A DNA stretch of 64,000 bases from Modestobacter italicus (GTDB lineage: Bacteria > Actinomycetota > Actinomycetes > Mycobacteriales > Geodermatophilaceae), in assembly GCF_000306785.1 (NCBI RefSeq), contig NC_017955.1:2294001-2358000 (forward strand), read 5' to 3'. Positions 51,804-59,505 of the stretch are shown in pieces; positions within the stretch are counted from its first letter, which is position 1; each line of letters begins with the position of its first letter. The position numbers and the translations under genes are program-made. The notes beneath the pieces were generated by a model, which had not been told where the DNA came from, made no database searches, and saw nothing but the letters and a program-made list of their open reading frames with translations.

Positions 51804-54131
51804 CTACTGCGCGGCCTCGGCCGCCTGGATCGCCGCCCACACCCGCTCGGGGGTCAGCGGCAGCTCGCGGATGACCACCCCGGCGGCGTCGGCGACCGCC
51901 GCGCCGAGCGCGCCGGCGGTGCACAGCAGGGCGCCCTCGCTGATCCCCTTCGAGCCGTACGGGCCCGGGCCGTCGTGGTTCTCCACGGCGGCGCTGACCA
52001 GCTCCAGCGGGACGTCCTTGAAGGTGGGGATCCGGTAGTCCAGCGCACCCAGGTTGCGGATCCGGCCGTGCTCGTCGAGCAGCAGCTGCTCCATCTGGCT
52101 GTGCCCCAGGCCCATGATCGCCGCACCCTCGTCCTGGGAGACGACCTGCAGCGGGTTGAGCTCGGTGCCCACGTCGCTGACCGTCACGTGCCGGGTGAGC
52201 AGCAGCTCGCCGGTCTCCCGGTCGACCTCGACCTCGATCGCGGTGGCGTTGAACTCGTAGAAGGCCGCGTCGCCACCCAGCGGGTGCTTGCTCTTGCCGC
52301 GCAGCCGCCGGGTGCCCTGGCCGATGAACTCACCGCGCAGCGACCCGAGGGCCACCCGCGCCGCCTCGGGCAGCGGGAGCTCGCCGTCCGGGGTGACCAG
52401 CACCCCGGGCCGCTCGCCCAGCTCCTCCTCCGCGACGCCGGTGGACTCGGCGTAGAGCGCGAGCACCCGCTGGCGCACGTCCTTGCAGGCCTCGAGCACC
52501 GCCGAGCCCATGAACACCGTGGAGCGGCTGGCCGAGGTCTGCAGGTCGAACGGCACGGTGCCGGTGTCCCCGCTGACCACGCTGACCTGCTCCAGCGGCG
52601 CACCCAGCTCGTCGGCGACGATCTGCTGCCACAGCGTGCGGGCGCCCTGGCCCATGTCCGAGGTGCCGGCGTAGACGATCGCGCTGCCGTCGGCCAGCAG
52701 CCGGACCAGGCTCTGCGAGAGCCCGGAGGTGGCCCCGGGCTTGATGCCCACGGCGATGCCCCGGCCCCGGCCCGGCGGCAGCGGCGTGCCCCAGCCGATC
52801 AGCTCGGCGGCCTTCTCCAGGCTCTGGTGCCACTCACCGTCGGCCGCCGCGGCCGACTCGCCGCGCACGAACGCCTCGCCCTTGCCCACCAGGTTGCGGC
52901 GGCGGATCTCCAGCCCGTCCAGGCCGAGCCGCCGGGCGCCGGCGTCCAGCTGCGACTCCAGCGCCCAGGAGACCTGCGGGCTGCCGAAGCCGCGGAACGC
53001 CGTGCTGGGCGTGGTGTTGGTCATCACCGCGCGGGCGTCGATCCGCACCCCGGGGATGCGGTACGGCCCGGCCGCGACGTAGCTGCCCTTGCCCATCACG
53101 CGGGGGGCGACGTCGGCGTAGGCGCCGATGAGGAAGTCGGCCTCGACGGAGTGGAAGGTGAGCGCGCCGTCGGCGGTGAAGCCGGTGCGGGCGGCGATCC
53201 GGCAGCCGGCCCGGCGCATGCTCTGGAAGGTCTCCTCGAGGGAGAGCACCAGCCGGCAGGTCCGCCGGGTGCGCAGCGCCAGGAAGGCCAGCAGCGGCTC
53301 GAGCTTGGGGTTCTGCTTGCCGCCGAAACCGCCGCCGGGGTCCGGGGCGAACACCCGCACCTGGTTGAGCGGCATGCCCAGCACCGAGGCGATCGTCCGC
53401 TGCAGCAGGTAGGGGTGCTGGACGGGGGAGTAGACGTCGATGCCGCCGGCGTCGGTCGGGACGGCGACGGTGCCGCCCGGTTCGATCGGGAAGTGCGTGA
53501 CCATCGGGAAGGTGTAGGTCTCCTCGACCACCACCTCGGTGCGCGCCTCCTCGGCCGCCAGGTCGCCCCAGGCGTAGTGCGCGTCCTCCAGCACGTTGGT
53601 CTCGGCGAGGGCGTGCCCCGGGCGGAGCGCGGGCTCCTGGACCAGGTGCGCGCCGGGGGCCAGGGCGTCGTCCAGGGTGTAGACCCCGGGCAGCTCCCGG
53701 TAGTCGACCTGCACGGCGCGGGCCGCGGCCTGGGCCGCGTCCAGGGTCTCCGCGACGACGGCCGCGACCGGCTCCCCGTGGTAGTTGACCCGGCCGTCGG
53801 CGAGCACCGGCCGGTCGGTGTGCGAGACGCCGAAGCGCGGCATCGGGGAGGGCAGGTCGGCGGCGGTCAGCACGTCGACGACACCCGGGATCGCCCGGGC
53901 GGCCGTGGTGTCGACCCCGAGGACCTCGGCGCAGCCGACCGGCACCGACACCAGCGCGACCTGCAGCGAGCCGGGGAAGCGCAGGTCGGCGACGAAGCGC
54001 TGGGCGCCCGACGTCCGGTCGCCGCCGCCGTAGCGGAGCACCGGCCGGCCGACCTGGCCCTGCGGGTAGGGGTCCGACGGCTCGCCGAGCGCGTCGCGCT
54101 GCTCGATGGCGCGTTCCGGGGCCGTGGTCAC
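51804..54131 (-). CDS. Xanthine-dehydrogenase-family molybdopterin-binding (large) subunit
   Basis: 775 residues. Mo-hydroxylase blocks: GEPVAAVVAETLDAAQAAAR, PDPGGGFGGKQNPKLEPLLA, TAFRGFGSPQVSWALESQLD, SDMGQGARTLWQQIVADELG, and the catalytic Glu region PYGSKGISEGALL. The CO-dehydrogenase AYRCSFR loop is absent, so this is a hydroxylase, not CO dehydrogenase. It would add a water-derived OH to an aromatic, heteroaromatic or aldehyde carbon. GTG 54131 overlaps the 2Fe-2S subunit stop. The order FAD - FeS - Mo follows the M-S-L style. Confidence 0.92.
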   Translation of the reverse strand: MTTAPERAIEQRDALGEPSDPYPQGQVGRPVLRYGGGDRTSGAQRFVADLRFPGSLQVALVSVPVGCAEVLGVDTTAARAIPGVVDVLTAADLPSPMPRFGVSHTDRPVLADGRVNYHGEPVAAVVAETLDAAQAAARAVQVDYRELPGVYTLDDALAPGAHLVQEPALRPGHALAETNVLEDAHYAWGDLAAEEARTEVVVEETYTFPMVTHFPIEPGGTVAVPTDAGGIDVYSPVQHPYLLQRTIASVLGMPLNQVRVFAPDPGGGFGGKQNPKLEPLLAFLALRTRRTCRLVLSLEETFQSMRRAGCRIAARTGFTADGALTFHSVEADFLIGAYADVAPRVMGKGSYVAAGPYRIPGVRIDARAVMTNTTPSTAFRGFGSPQVSWALESQLDAGARRLGLDGLEIRRRNLVGKGEAFVRGESAAAADGEWHQSLEKAAELIGWGTPLPPGRGRGIAVGIKPGATSGLSQSLVRLLADGSAIVYAGTSDMGQGARTLWQQIVADELGAPLEQVSVVSGDTGTVPFDLQTSASRSTVFMGSAVLEACKDVRQRVLALYAESTGVAEEELGERPGVLVTPDGELPLPEAARVALGSLRGEFIGQGTRRLRGKSKHPLGGDAAFYEFNATAIEVEVDRETGELLLTRHVTVSDVGTELNPLQVVSQDEGAAIMGLGHSQMEQLLLDEHGRIRNLGALDYRIPTFKDVPLELVSAAVENHDGPGPYGSKGISEGALLCTAGALGAAVADAAGVVIRELPLTPERVWAAIQAAEAAQ

Positions 54132-54640
54132 CGCTCGCTCCGCCGGGCCGCCGTGGCCTGCACCGCGCGGACGATGCGCTGGTAGCCGGCGCAGCGGCAC
54201 AGGTTGCCCGACAGCGCCTCGCGGATCTGCGTCTCGTCGGGGGAGGGGTTGGTGCGCAGCAGGTACTCCGCGGACACCACCTGGCCGGGGATGCAGAAGC
54301 CGCACTGCACGGCCCCGGCGGCGAGGAACTCCTCCTGCAGGTCGGTCAGCCCGTCGGCGGAGAGCCCCTCGACGGTGGTGACCTCGTGCCCCTCGGCCTC
54401 GACGCACAGCACCAGGCAGGAGTTCACCGCCTTGCCGTCGAGCAGCACCGTGCACGCCCCGCACTCGCCCTCGGCGCAACAGCTCTTGGTGCCGGGCAGC
54501 CCGACCTCCTCGCGGAGGCCGTCGAGCAGGGTGCGGTGGGTGGGGACGGCGACGGTGCGCTGGCTGCCGTTGACGGTCAGCGTGACCGTCTGCAGCGCGT
54601 CGTCGTCGAGGTGGTCGGGCACGCGGGCGGTGCTGGTCAC
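54128..54640 (-). CDS. Mo-hydroxylase 2Fe-2S small subunit
   Basis: 170 residues. N-terminal plant-ferredoxin-like cluster: SCCAEGECGACTVLLDGKAV with NSCL (C-x4-C-x2-C-xn-C). C-terminal all-helical cluster: GAVQCGFCIPGQVVSAEYLL and GNLCRCAGYQRIVRAV (C-x2-C ... C-x-C). It passes electrons from the Mo centre to FAD. GTG 54640 overlaps the FAD subunit stop. Standard length for the family. Confidence 0.94.
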   Translation of the reverse strand: MTSTARVPDHLDDDALQTVTLTVNGSQRTVAVPTHRTLLDGLREEVGLPGTKSCCAEGECGACTVLLDGKAVNSCLVLCVEAEGHEVTTVEGLSADGLTDLQEEFLAAGAVQCGFCIPGQVVSAEYLLRTNPSPDETQIREALSGNLCRCAGYQRIVRAVQATAARRSER

Positions 54641-55491
54641 GACGCCATCTCCCTGGGGTCCCGGCGGTCCGCCGCAGCGAGGACCGCACGCTTGGTCAGT
54701 ACTCGGAGCGTGGCCAGCCGGTACTCCCGGCTGCCCCGCACGTCGGAGATCGGGGTGGCGACCGCCACCAGCTGGTCCAGCGCCCGGTCGAGGGCGGCCG
54801 GGTCGGTGAGGTCCACCGGACCGGGGACCTCGGAGCGCAGCGGCCGGGGGCCGACCGCGCCCATCGCGGCCACCAGCGCGCCGTCCGGGCCGACGCCGGC
54901 GGCGACGCTGACCGTCGCCAGGTCCACCCCGCGCCGCCGGGTGAGCCGGCGGAAGGCGGAACCGGACCCCGGGGCGGGCCGGGGCAGCTCGAGCCGGGTC
55001 ACCAGCTCGCCGGGTCCGCACAGCGTGCGGCGCGGGCCGAGGAAGAACTCGTCCAGCGTCGCCGTCCGGTCGCCGTCCAGGGACGAGATCGTCACCCGGG
55101 CGCCGTGCACCAGCAGCGGGGGAGCGGTGTCCGCGGCCGGGGAGGCGTTGCACGAGTTGCCGATCAGGCTGGCCCGGTTGCGGATCGCCACCGAGCCGAC
55201 GGTGAGCGCGGCCTCGACCAGCGCCGGGAACCACCCGCCGACGACGGGGTGGGTGACCAGCTCGCCCATCGTGTACGTGGGGCCGATCAGCACCGCGTCG
55301 TCGGTGACGACGACCGGTTCGGGGAGGTCGGTCACGCCCTTGAGGTCGACGAGCACGTCGGCGGTGTCGTGGTGGTGCCGCAGGCCGACCAGCAGGTCGG
55401 TGCCGCCCACGAGGGCGCGGGCCCGCGGACCCCCCTCGACGAGCGCGGTGAGCGCGTCGGCGCGGTTGGTCGGCCGGTGGTACTTCGGCAT
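54637..55491 (-). CDS. Mo-hydroxylase FAD-binding medium subunit
   Basis: 284 residues. CoxM-type flavoprotein: LVGGTDLLVGLRHHHDTADV (FAD-binding A-G-G-T-D variant), TVGSVAIRNRASLIGNSCNA with SPAADT, and a CO_deh_flav_C-like end. Start ATG 55491. It accepts electrons from the FeS subunit and passes them to an unknown acceptor. Directly upstream is the zinc ADH gene, with 28 bp between. Confidence 0.93.
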   Translation of the reverse strand: MPKYHRPTNRADALTALVEGGPRARALVGGTDLLVGLRHHHDTADVLVDLKGVTDLPEPVVVTDDAVLIGPTYTMGELVTHPVVGGWFPALVEAALTVGSVAIRNRASLIGNSCNASPAADTAPPLLVHGARVTISSLDGDRTATLDEFFLGPRRTLCGPGELVTRLELPRPAPGSGSAFRRLTRRRGVDLATVSVAAGVGPDGALVAAMGAVGPRPLRSEVPGPVDLTDPAALDRALDQLVAVATPISDVRGSREYRLATLRVLTKRAVLAAADRRDPREMAS

Positions 55492-55519
55492 CGTTGCCCG
55501 TCCTTCCGGGGACGACCGG

Positions 55520-56575
55520 TCAGGGATTGATGATGATCTTGATGGCGCCGCTGGAGCGGTCGTCGAAGACGGCGAGCGCCTCGGCGTACTCCGACAGCGG
55601 GAAGTGGTGCGTGATCAGCTCGCCGACGCGCATCCGGCCGTTGGCGACGAACGGCATCACCCGGCGCATCTCGCCGGCCGAGGCGCGCGAGCCGACCAGC
55701 TCGAGCTCGTCGAGGACGAGCGGCTGCAGGCGGAGGGCGACGTCCTCGGTCGGGATGCCGACCATGGCGCAGCGGCCGCCGCGGCGCAGCATCGCCATCG
55801 CCCAGGTCAGCGTCTCCGGCACCCCGGCGCACTCCAGGACGACGTCCGCACCGAGCCCGCCGGTCAGCTCGCGGACCGCGACGACCGGGTCGCCGTCGGC
55901 GGTGTCGACGGTCTGGAACCCCATGGCCGCGGCCTTCTGCAGCCGGTGCCCGCGGCCCACGACGACCACCCGGGCGGCGCCGCAGATGGTGGCCGCGTCG
56001 CCGGCGAGCAGGCCGATCGCGCCGGCACCGGTGACCACCACGGTGTCGCCGGGCTTGATGTTGCCGCGGCGGGCGACGTGCAGGGCGATGCTGGCCGGGT
56101 CGACCACGGCGCCCTCCTCGAAGGAGACCTCGTCGGGGAGCCGGAAGATGCACTTCACGTCGTGCACGGCGTAGGTGGCGTCGCAGCCGGCCACGTTGTG
56201 CCCGTACTGGGCGTGCAGCCCGGGCTTGCCGTAGTTCTCGCAGAGGTTGTACTGCCCCTCGACGCACTTCTGGCAGGCGCCGCAGGCGTTGTGGCTGGTG
56301 CCGGCGACCCGGTCGCCGACCGCCCAGCCGAACGCCTCGGCGCCCGGCCCGAGGGCGACGATCTCCCCGGCCCACTCGTGGCCGGGGGTGAACGGGAAGG
56401 CCGGCGGCCAGAAGCCGGGGTAGTGGCCGTGGATCAGGTGGGCGTCGGTGCCGCAGATGGAGGTGGCCCGCACCCGGGCGAGCACCTCGTGCGGGCCCGG
56501 CTCGGGGACCGGCTTCTCCTGGATCTCGAGCTTGTCGGGCTCCAGGACCACCAGGGCCTGCATCGTCTCGGTCAC
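55520..56575 (-). CDS. Zinc-dependent alcohol dehydrogenase (threonine/sorbitol-type)
   Basis: 351 residues. TSICGTDAHLIHGHYPGF carries the catalytic Cys, FTPGHEWAGEIVALGPGAEA the His-Glu pair, and CGACQKCVEGQYNLCENYG the structural zinc. VTGAGAIGLLAGDAATICGA binds NAD. The I-C-G-T-D form points to the polyol/threonine dehydrogenase branch rather than benzyl-alcohol type. First gene of the operon ADH - FAD - FeS - Mo - UPF0261 - phosphatase, behind operators G and H. Confidence 0.9.
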   Translation of the reverse strand: MTETMQALVVLEPDKLEIQEKPVPEPGPHEVLARVRATSICGTDAHLIHGHYPGFWPPAFPFTPGHEWAGEIVALGPGAEAFGWAVGDRVAGTSHNACGACQKCVEGQYNLCENYGKPGLHAQYGHNVAGCDATYAVHDVKCIFRLPDEVSFEEGAVVDPASIALHVARRGNIKPGDTVVVTGAGAIGLLAGDAATICGAARVVVVGRGHRLQKAAAMGFQTVDTADGDPVVAVRELTGGLGADVVLECAGVPETLTWAMAMLRRGGRCAMVGIPTEDVALRLQPLVLDELELVGSRASAGEMRRVMPFVANGRMRVGELITHHFPLSEYAEALAVFDDRSSGAIKIIINP

Positions 56576-56656
56576 GTCGTGGTCTCCCGGTGGGTCGGAG
56601 TGCTGGTGGACGGGGAGCGCGGCGTCGGCCGCGCAGGAGGACTGTGACCCGGTTCA

Positions 56657-56667
56657 CCGATCATCGA
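56657..56667. promoter_or_regulatory. Regulon operator site G (ADH / Mo-hydroxylase operon)
   Basis: CCGATCATCGA matches TCGATNATCGA at 10 of 11 positions, 82 bp upstream of the ADH start; paired with site H 37 bp further up. Confidence 0.68.
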
Positions 56668-56700
56668 AAATCTATGACGGTGCACGGAGGGCGTCAAGTT

Positions 56701-56715
56701 CCTCTCGATAATCGA
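56701..56715. promoter_or_regulatory. Regulon operator site H (ADH / Mo-hydroxylase operon)
   Basis: CCTCTCGATAATCGA, an exact TCGATNATCGA match, is identical over 15 bp to site I (58391-58405). It lies just past the gntR3 stop and 126 bp upstream of the ADH start. Confidence 0.78.
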
Positions 56716-56718
56716 CGA

Positions 56719-57447
56719 TCAGCCGTCGGTGTCGCCGTCCTGGCCGGTGGCGGGGTCGCCGAGGGCGGCGGGGAAGTGCATCTGGAGCAGTTCGCTGACC
56801 GACAGCTGGTGCTCCCGCGCGGCGGTCGCGGCGCGCTCGGCGTCCCGGGCCCGCAGCGCGTCGAGGATGGGTCGGTGCTCGGCCACGATCCCGCGCACGT
56901 CGACCCCGGGCAGGGTCAGCGTGATGAAGGTGCGGGCGAACGGCGCGAGCTGGTCGAAGGCCCGCTGCAGGGCGTGGTTCTCCGAGGCCTCGGCGATCAG
57001 CTGGTGGAAGCGGACGTCGGCCTCGGTGACGCCGGGGAAGTCCTCGGCCTCCAGCCGCTCGAGCATCTCGGCGACGAGCCCCTCGAGGGCGTCCAGGGTG
57101 TCGTCGGCGATCCGCCCGGCCGCCAGGCGGGCGGCGAGGGCGTCGACCTCGGACCGCACCACGCTTACGTCGACCAGCTCCTTGGCGCTGGGCAGCCGGA
57201 CCCGGGCCCCGCGGCGCGGGTGGATCGTGACGATGCCGACGGCGGCCAGCTCGCGCAGCGCCTCACGCACCGGGGACTGGCTGAGCCCGAGCTCCTTGGC
57301 GAGCTTGAACTCCACGATCCGCTCACCGGGTCGGTAGTGGCCCCCGACGATCCGGTCGAGCACCAGCCGCTTCACCGTCGCCGAGAGCAGCTCGCCGCCG
57401 AAGTCGCCGCCGGCCGAGACCTCGCGCACCGCACGTGCCTCCGTCAC
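56719..57447 (-). CDS. GntR family regulator 3 (FadR/VanR-like)
   Basis: 242 residues. Winged helix: TVKRLVLDRIVGGHYRPGER, IVEFKLAKELGLSQSPVREA, LRELAAVGIVTIHPRRGARV. The FCD domain has VVRSEVDALAARLA, DVRFHQLIAEASEN (D-x-x-x-H metal-type motif) and VAEHRPILDALRARD. GTG 57447 overlaps the BKACE stop (GTGA). Third paralogue in the regulon; co-transcribed with the cleavage enzyme under site I. Confidence 0.88.
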   Translation of the reverse strand: MTEARAVREVSAGGDFGGELLSATVKRLVLDRIVGGHYRPGERIVEFKLAKELGLSQSPVREALRELAAVGIVTIHPRRGARVRLPSAKELVDVSVVRSEVDALAARLAAGRIADDTLDALEGLVAEMLERLEAEDFPGVTEADVRFHQLIAEASENHALQRAFDQLAPFARTFITLTLPGVDVRGIVAEHRPILDALRARDAERAATAAREHQLSVSELLQMHFPAALGDPATGQDGDTDG

Positions 57448-58370
57448 CGGGACCCGGAGTCCCGCAGGTCGAGACGGCGGCGGGCCTCCGCCGGGCTGGC
57501 GATCTCCCGGTGCAGCAGGCCGGCGATGGCGGTGATCCGCTCGACCTGGGCGGCGTTGGACTCGGCCAGCTTCCCCGGCCCGTCCCACAGCGAGTCCTCC
57601 AGCCCGACCCGGGCGTTGCCGCCGAGGGACAGCGCGATGGCCCCCAGCCGGATCTGCGCGGAGCCGGCGCCCAGCACCGACCACTCGAAGTCCTCGCCGA
57701 ACAGCCGGTGCGCCGTCCGGTGCATGTGCGCCAGGTCCTCGAAGTCCGCGCCGGTGCCGCCGAGCAGGCCGAAGACGGTCTGCACGAACAGCGGCGGGCG
57801 CACCAGGCCGCGGTCGAGCATGTTCGCCAGGTTGTACAGGTGGGCGGTGTCGTAGCACTCGAACTCGAAGCGGGTGCCCTGGTCGCCGCAGACCTTGAGG
57901 ATCCGCTCGATGTCGGCGTAGGTGTTCTTGAAGACGACGTCCTTGTCGGCCAGCCGCTCCCGCTCCCACTCGTGCTTGAAGGTGGGGTAGCGGTCGAGCA
58001 TCGGGAACAGCCCGAAGTTCATCGAGCCCATGTTCAGCGAGGCGAGCTCCGGGGCCAGCTGCACGGCCGGGGCGATCCGCTCGTCGACGGTCATGTGCGG
58101 GCTGCCGCCGGTGGTCAGGTTGATGACCACGTCGGAGCGGTCCTTGACGACCGCCAGGACCTCCTTGAACAGGCCCGGGTCCTGCACCGGGTGGCCGTCC
58201 TGCGGGTCGCGCACGTGCAGGTGGACGATCGCCGCACCGGCCGCGGCGGCGCCGAGGGCCGCCTCGGCGATCTCCTCCGGCGTCACCGGCAGCGCCGGGG
58301 ACATCGTGGGGGTGTGGATCGCCCCGGTGGGCGCGCACGTGATGATCGCCGACTTCGCGGACCTGGCCAT
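57444..58370 (-). CDS. Beta-keto acid cleavage enzyme (BKACE / DUF849)
   Basis: 308 residues. BKACE pattern: IITCAPTGAIHTPTMSPALP, GAAIVHLHVRDPQDGHPVQD (zinc-binding H-x-H), INLTTGGSPHMTVDERIAPA, ASLNMGSMNFG, FEFECYDTAHL and GNARVGLEDSL. These enzymes condense a beta-keto acid with acetyl-CoA to give a CoA thioester and acetoacetate. The substrate-determining residues cannot be read by eye. ATG 58370 lies 24 bp downstream of site I. Suggests the regulon pathway produces a beta-keto acid (inference). Confidence 0.9.
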   Translation of the reverse strand: MARSAKSAIITCAPTGAIHTPTMSPALPVTPEEIAEAALGAAAAGAAIVHLHVRDPQDGHPVQDPGLFKEVLAVVKDRSDVVINLTTGGSPHMTVDERIAPAVQLAPELASLNMGSMNFGLFPMLDRYPTFKHEWERERLADKDVVFKNTYADIERILKVCGDQGTRFEFECYDTAHLYNLANMLDRGLVRPPLFVQTVFGLLGGTGADFEDLAHMHRTAHRLFGEDFEWSVLGAGSAQIRLGAIALSLGGNARVGLEDSLWDGPGKLAESNAAQVERITAIAGLLHREIASPAEARRRLDLRDSGSR

Positions 58371-58390
58371 GAGAGCCTCCCTCGGTGTGT

Positions 58391-58406
58391 CCTCTCGATA
58401 ATCGAG
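58391..58406. promoter_or_regulatory. Regulon operator site I (BKACE-gntR3 / cyclase divergent promoter)
   Basis: CTCGATAATCGAG (58394-58406) is a perfect 13-bp palindrome and an exact TCGATNATCGA match. It is identical over 15 bp to site H and lies between the divergent BKACE and cyclase genes. Confidence 0.82.
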
Positions 58407-58490
58407 GGTAGCGTGCCGCTGTGGCGCCGGCCACCACGAGGTGGCCCGGCCTGGATGTCCGACCGTGCTGACCGACCGAGGAGAGCCCGC

Positions 58491-59408
58491 ATGAGCCCCG
58501 AGACAGGACCCACCGCAGCGCCCGCGGACCCGGAGCGCGGACCGGCCGCCCGGCAGCGGCCCGAGGACCTGCTGGCCGCCCTGGCGCTGCCGACGCGCGG
58601 CACCGCCTACTCGCTGTCGGTCCCGCGCTACAGCGGGATGCCGCTGTTCGGCGCCCACCCGCCCTTTCAGGTCTCGATGTCCCGGACGCCGAACGGCCTG
58701 CGCGGTGACGGCGTGGAGCCGTGGGGGCCGCGGAACGAGGTCAACCTGGGCTACATGGCCGAGGTGGTCAGCGGCACCTCGCACAGCGGCGCGCACGTCG
58801 ACGCGCTCGCGCACATGACGATCGGCGAGGACGACCACTGGTACGGCGGCGGCAACGCCCGCGAGCACCTCGGTGACCGGGGGCCCAAGCGCGGCGACGG
58901 CGCCAAGCTGCCGCACTTCGTCACCCGCGGCGTGCTGCTGGACGTGCCCGCCCACCGCGGGATCGAGGCGCTGCCGGCGCACGAGCCGGTCGGCGCCGAG
59001 GAGCTGCAGGCGGTGGCCGCGGCCCAGGGCATCGAGGTGCGCGCCGGGGACGTCGTGCTGATCCGCTCCGGCTACCTCAGCCAGTGGCCCGACCCCGAGG
59101 GCCTGGCCCGGCACGTGACGGCCGGCCCCGACATCAGCGCTGCTCAGTGGCTGCTGGACCAGGGCGTGGTGGCCGTCGGCAGCGACACCGAGACCTTCGA
59201 GGTGCAGCCGGCACCCGACCCCGGCAGCCCGGCCAACCCGCAGCCGGTGCACACGCTGCTGCTGATCGAGCACGGCATCTACCTGTTCGAGTCCATCTAC
59301 CTGGAGGAGATCTCCCGGGCCGGGGTGCACGAGTTCCTCTTCATCGCGCTGCCGCTGAAGATCGAGGGCACCACCGGCTCGATGCTCGACCCCCTCGCGG
59401 TCATCTGA
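58491..59408 (+). CDS. Cyclase family (kynurenine-formamidase-like) hydrolase
   Basis: 305 residues. The metal-binding motif is SGTSHSGAHVDALAHM (H-x-G-A-H-x-D-x3-H, residues ~95-110), followed by TRGVLLDVPAHRGIEALPAH, GDVVLIRSGYLSQWPD and VGSDTETFEVQP. The Thr of the usual H-x-G-T-H is Ala. Family members hydrolyse amides or lactones, for example N-formylkynurenine or isatin. GAGGAGAG is 5 nt before ATG 58491. It diverges from BKACE across operator I, so it is likely part of the same pathway. Confidence 0.85.
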   Translation: MSPETGPTAAPADPERGPAARQRPEDLLAALALPTRGTAYSLSVPRYSGMPLFGAHPPFQVSMSRTPNGLRGDGVEPWGPRNEVNLGYMAEVVSGTSHSGAHVDALAHMTIGEDDHWYGGGNAREHLGDRGPKRGDGAKLPHFVTRGVLLDVPAHRGIEALPAHEPVGAEELQAVAAAQGIEVRAGDVVLIRSGYLSQWPDPEGLARHVTAGPDISAAQWLLDQGVVAVGSDTETFEVQPAPDPGSPANPQPVHTLLLIEHGIYLFESIYLEEISRAGVHEFLFIALPLKIEGTTGSMLDPLAVI

Positions 59409-59505
59409 CCGCTCCGGGACGCGGCCGCGCACCCGTGGGCGGACGGGTGTGGCGGGGCCGCCGGGCGGCGTAGTGTCCGGCAGCACAGTCGTCGCGGGAG
59501 AGCCG

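Noticed and set aside
51804..55491. Aerobic CO dehydrogenase (CoxLMS)
   Set aside because: The FAD subunit is CoxM-like, but the large subunit lacks the characteristic AYRCSFR active-site loop and reads AFRGFGSPQ there.
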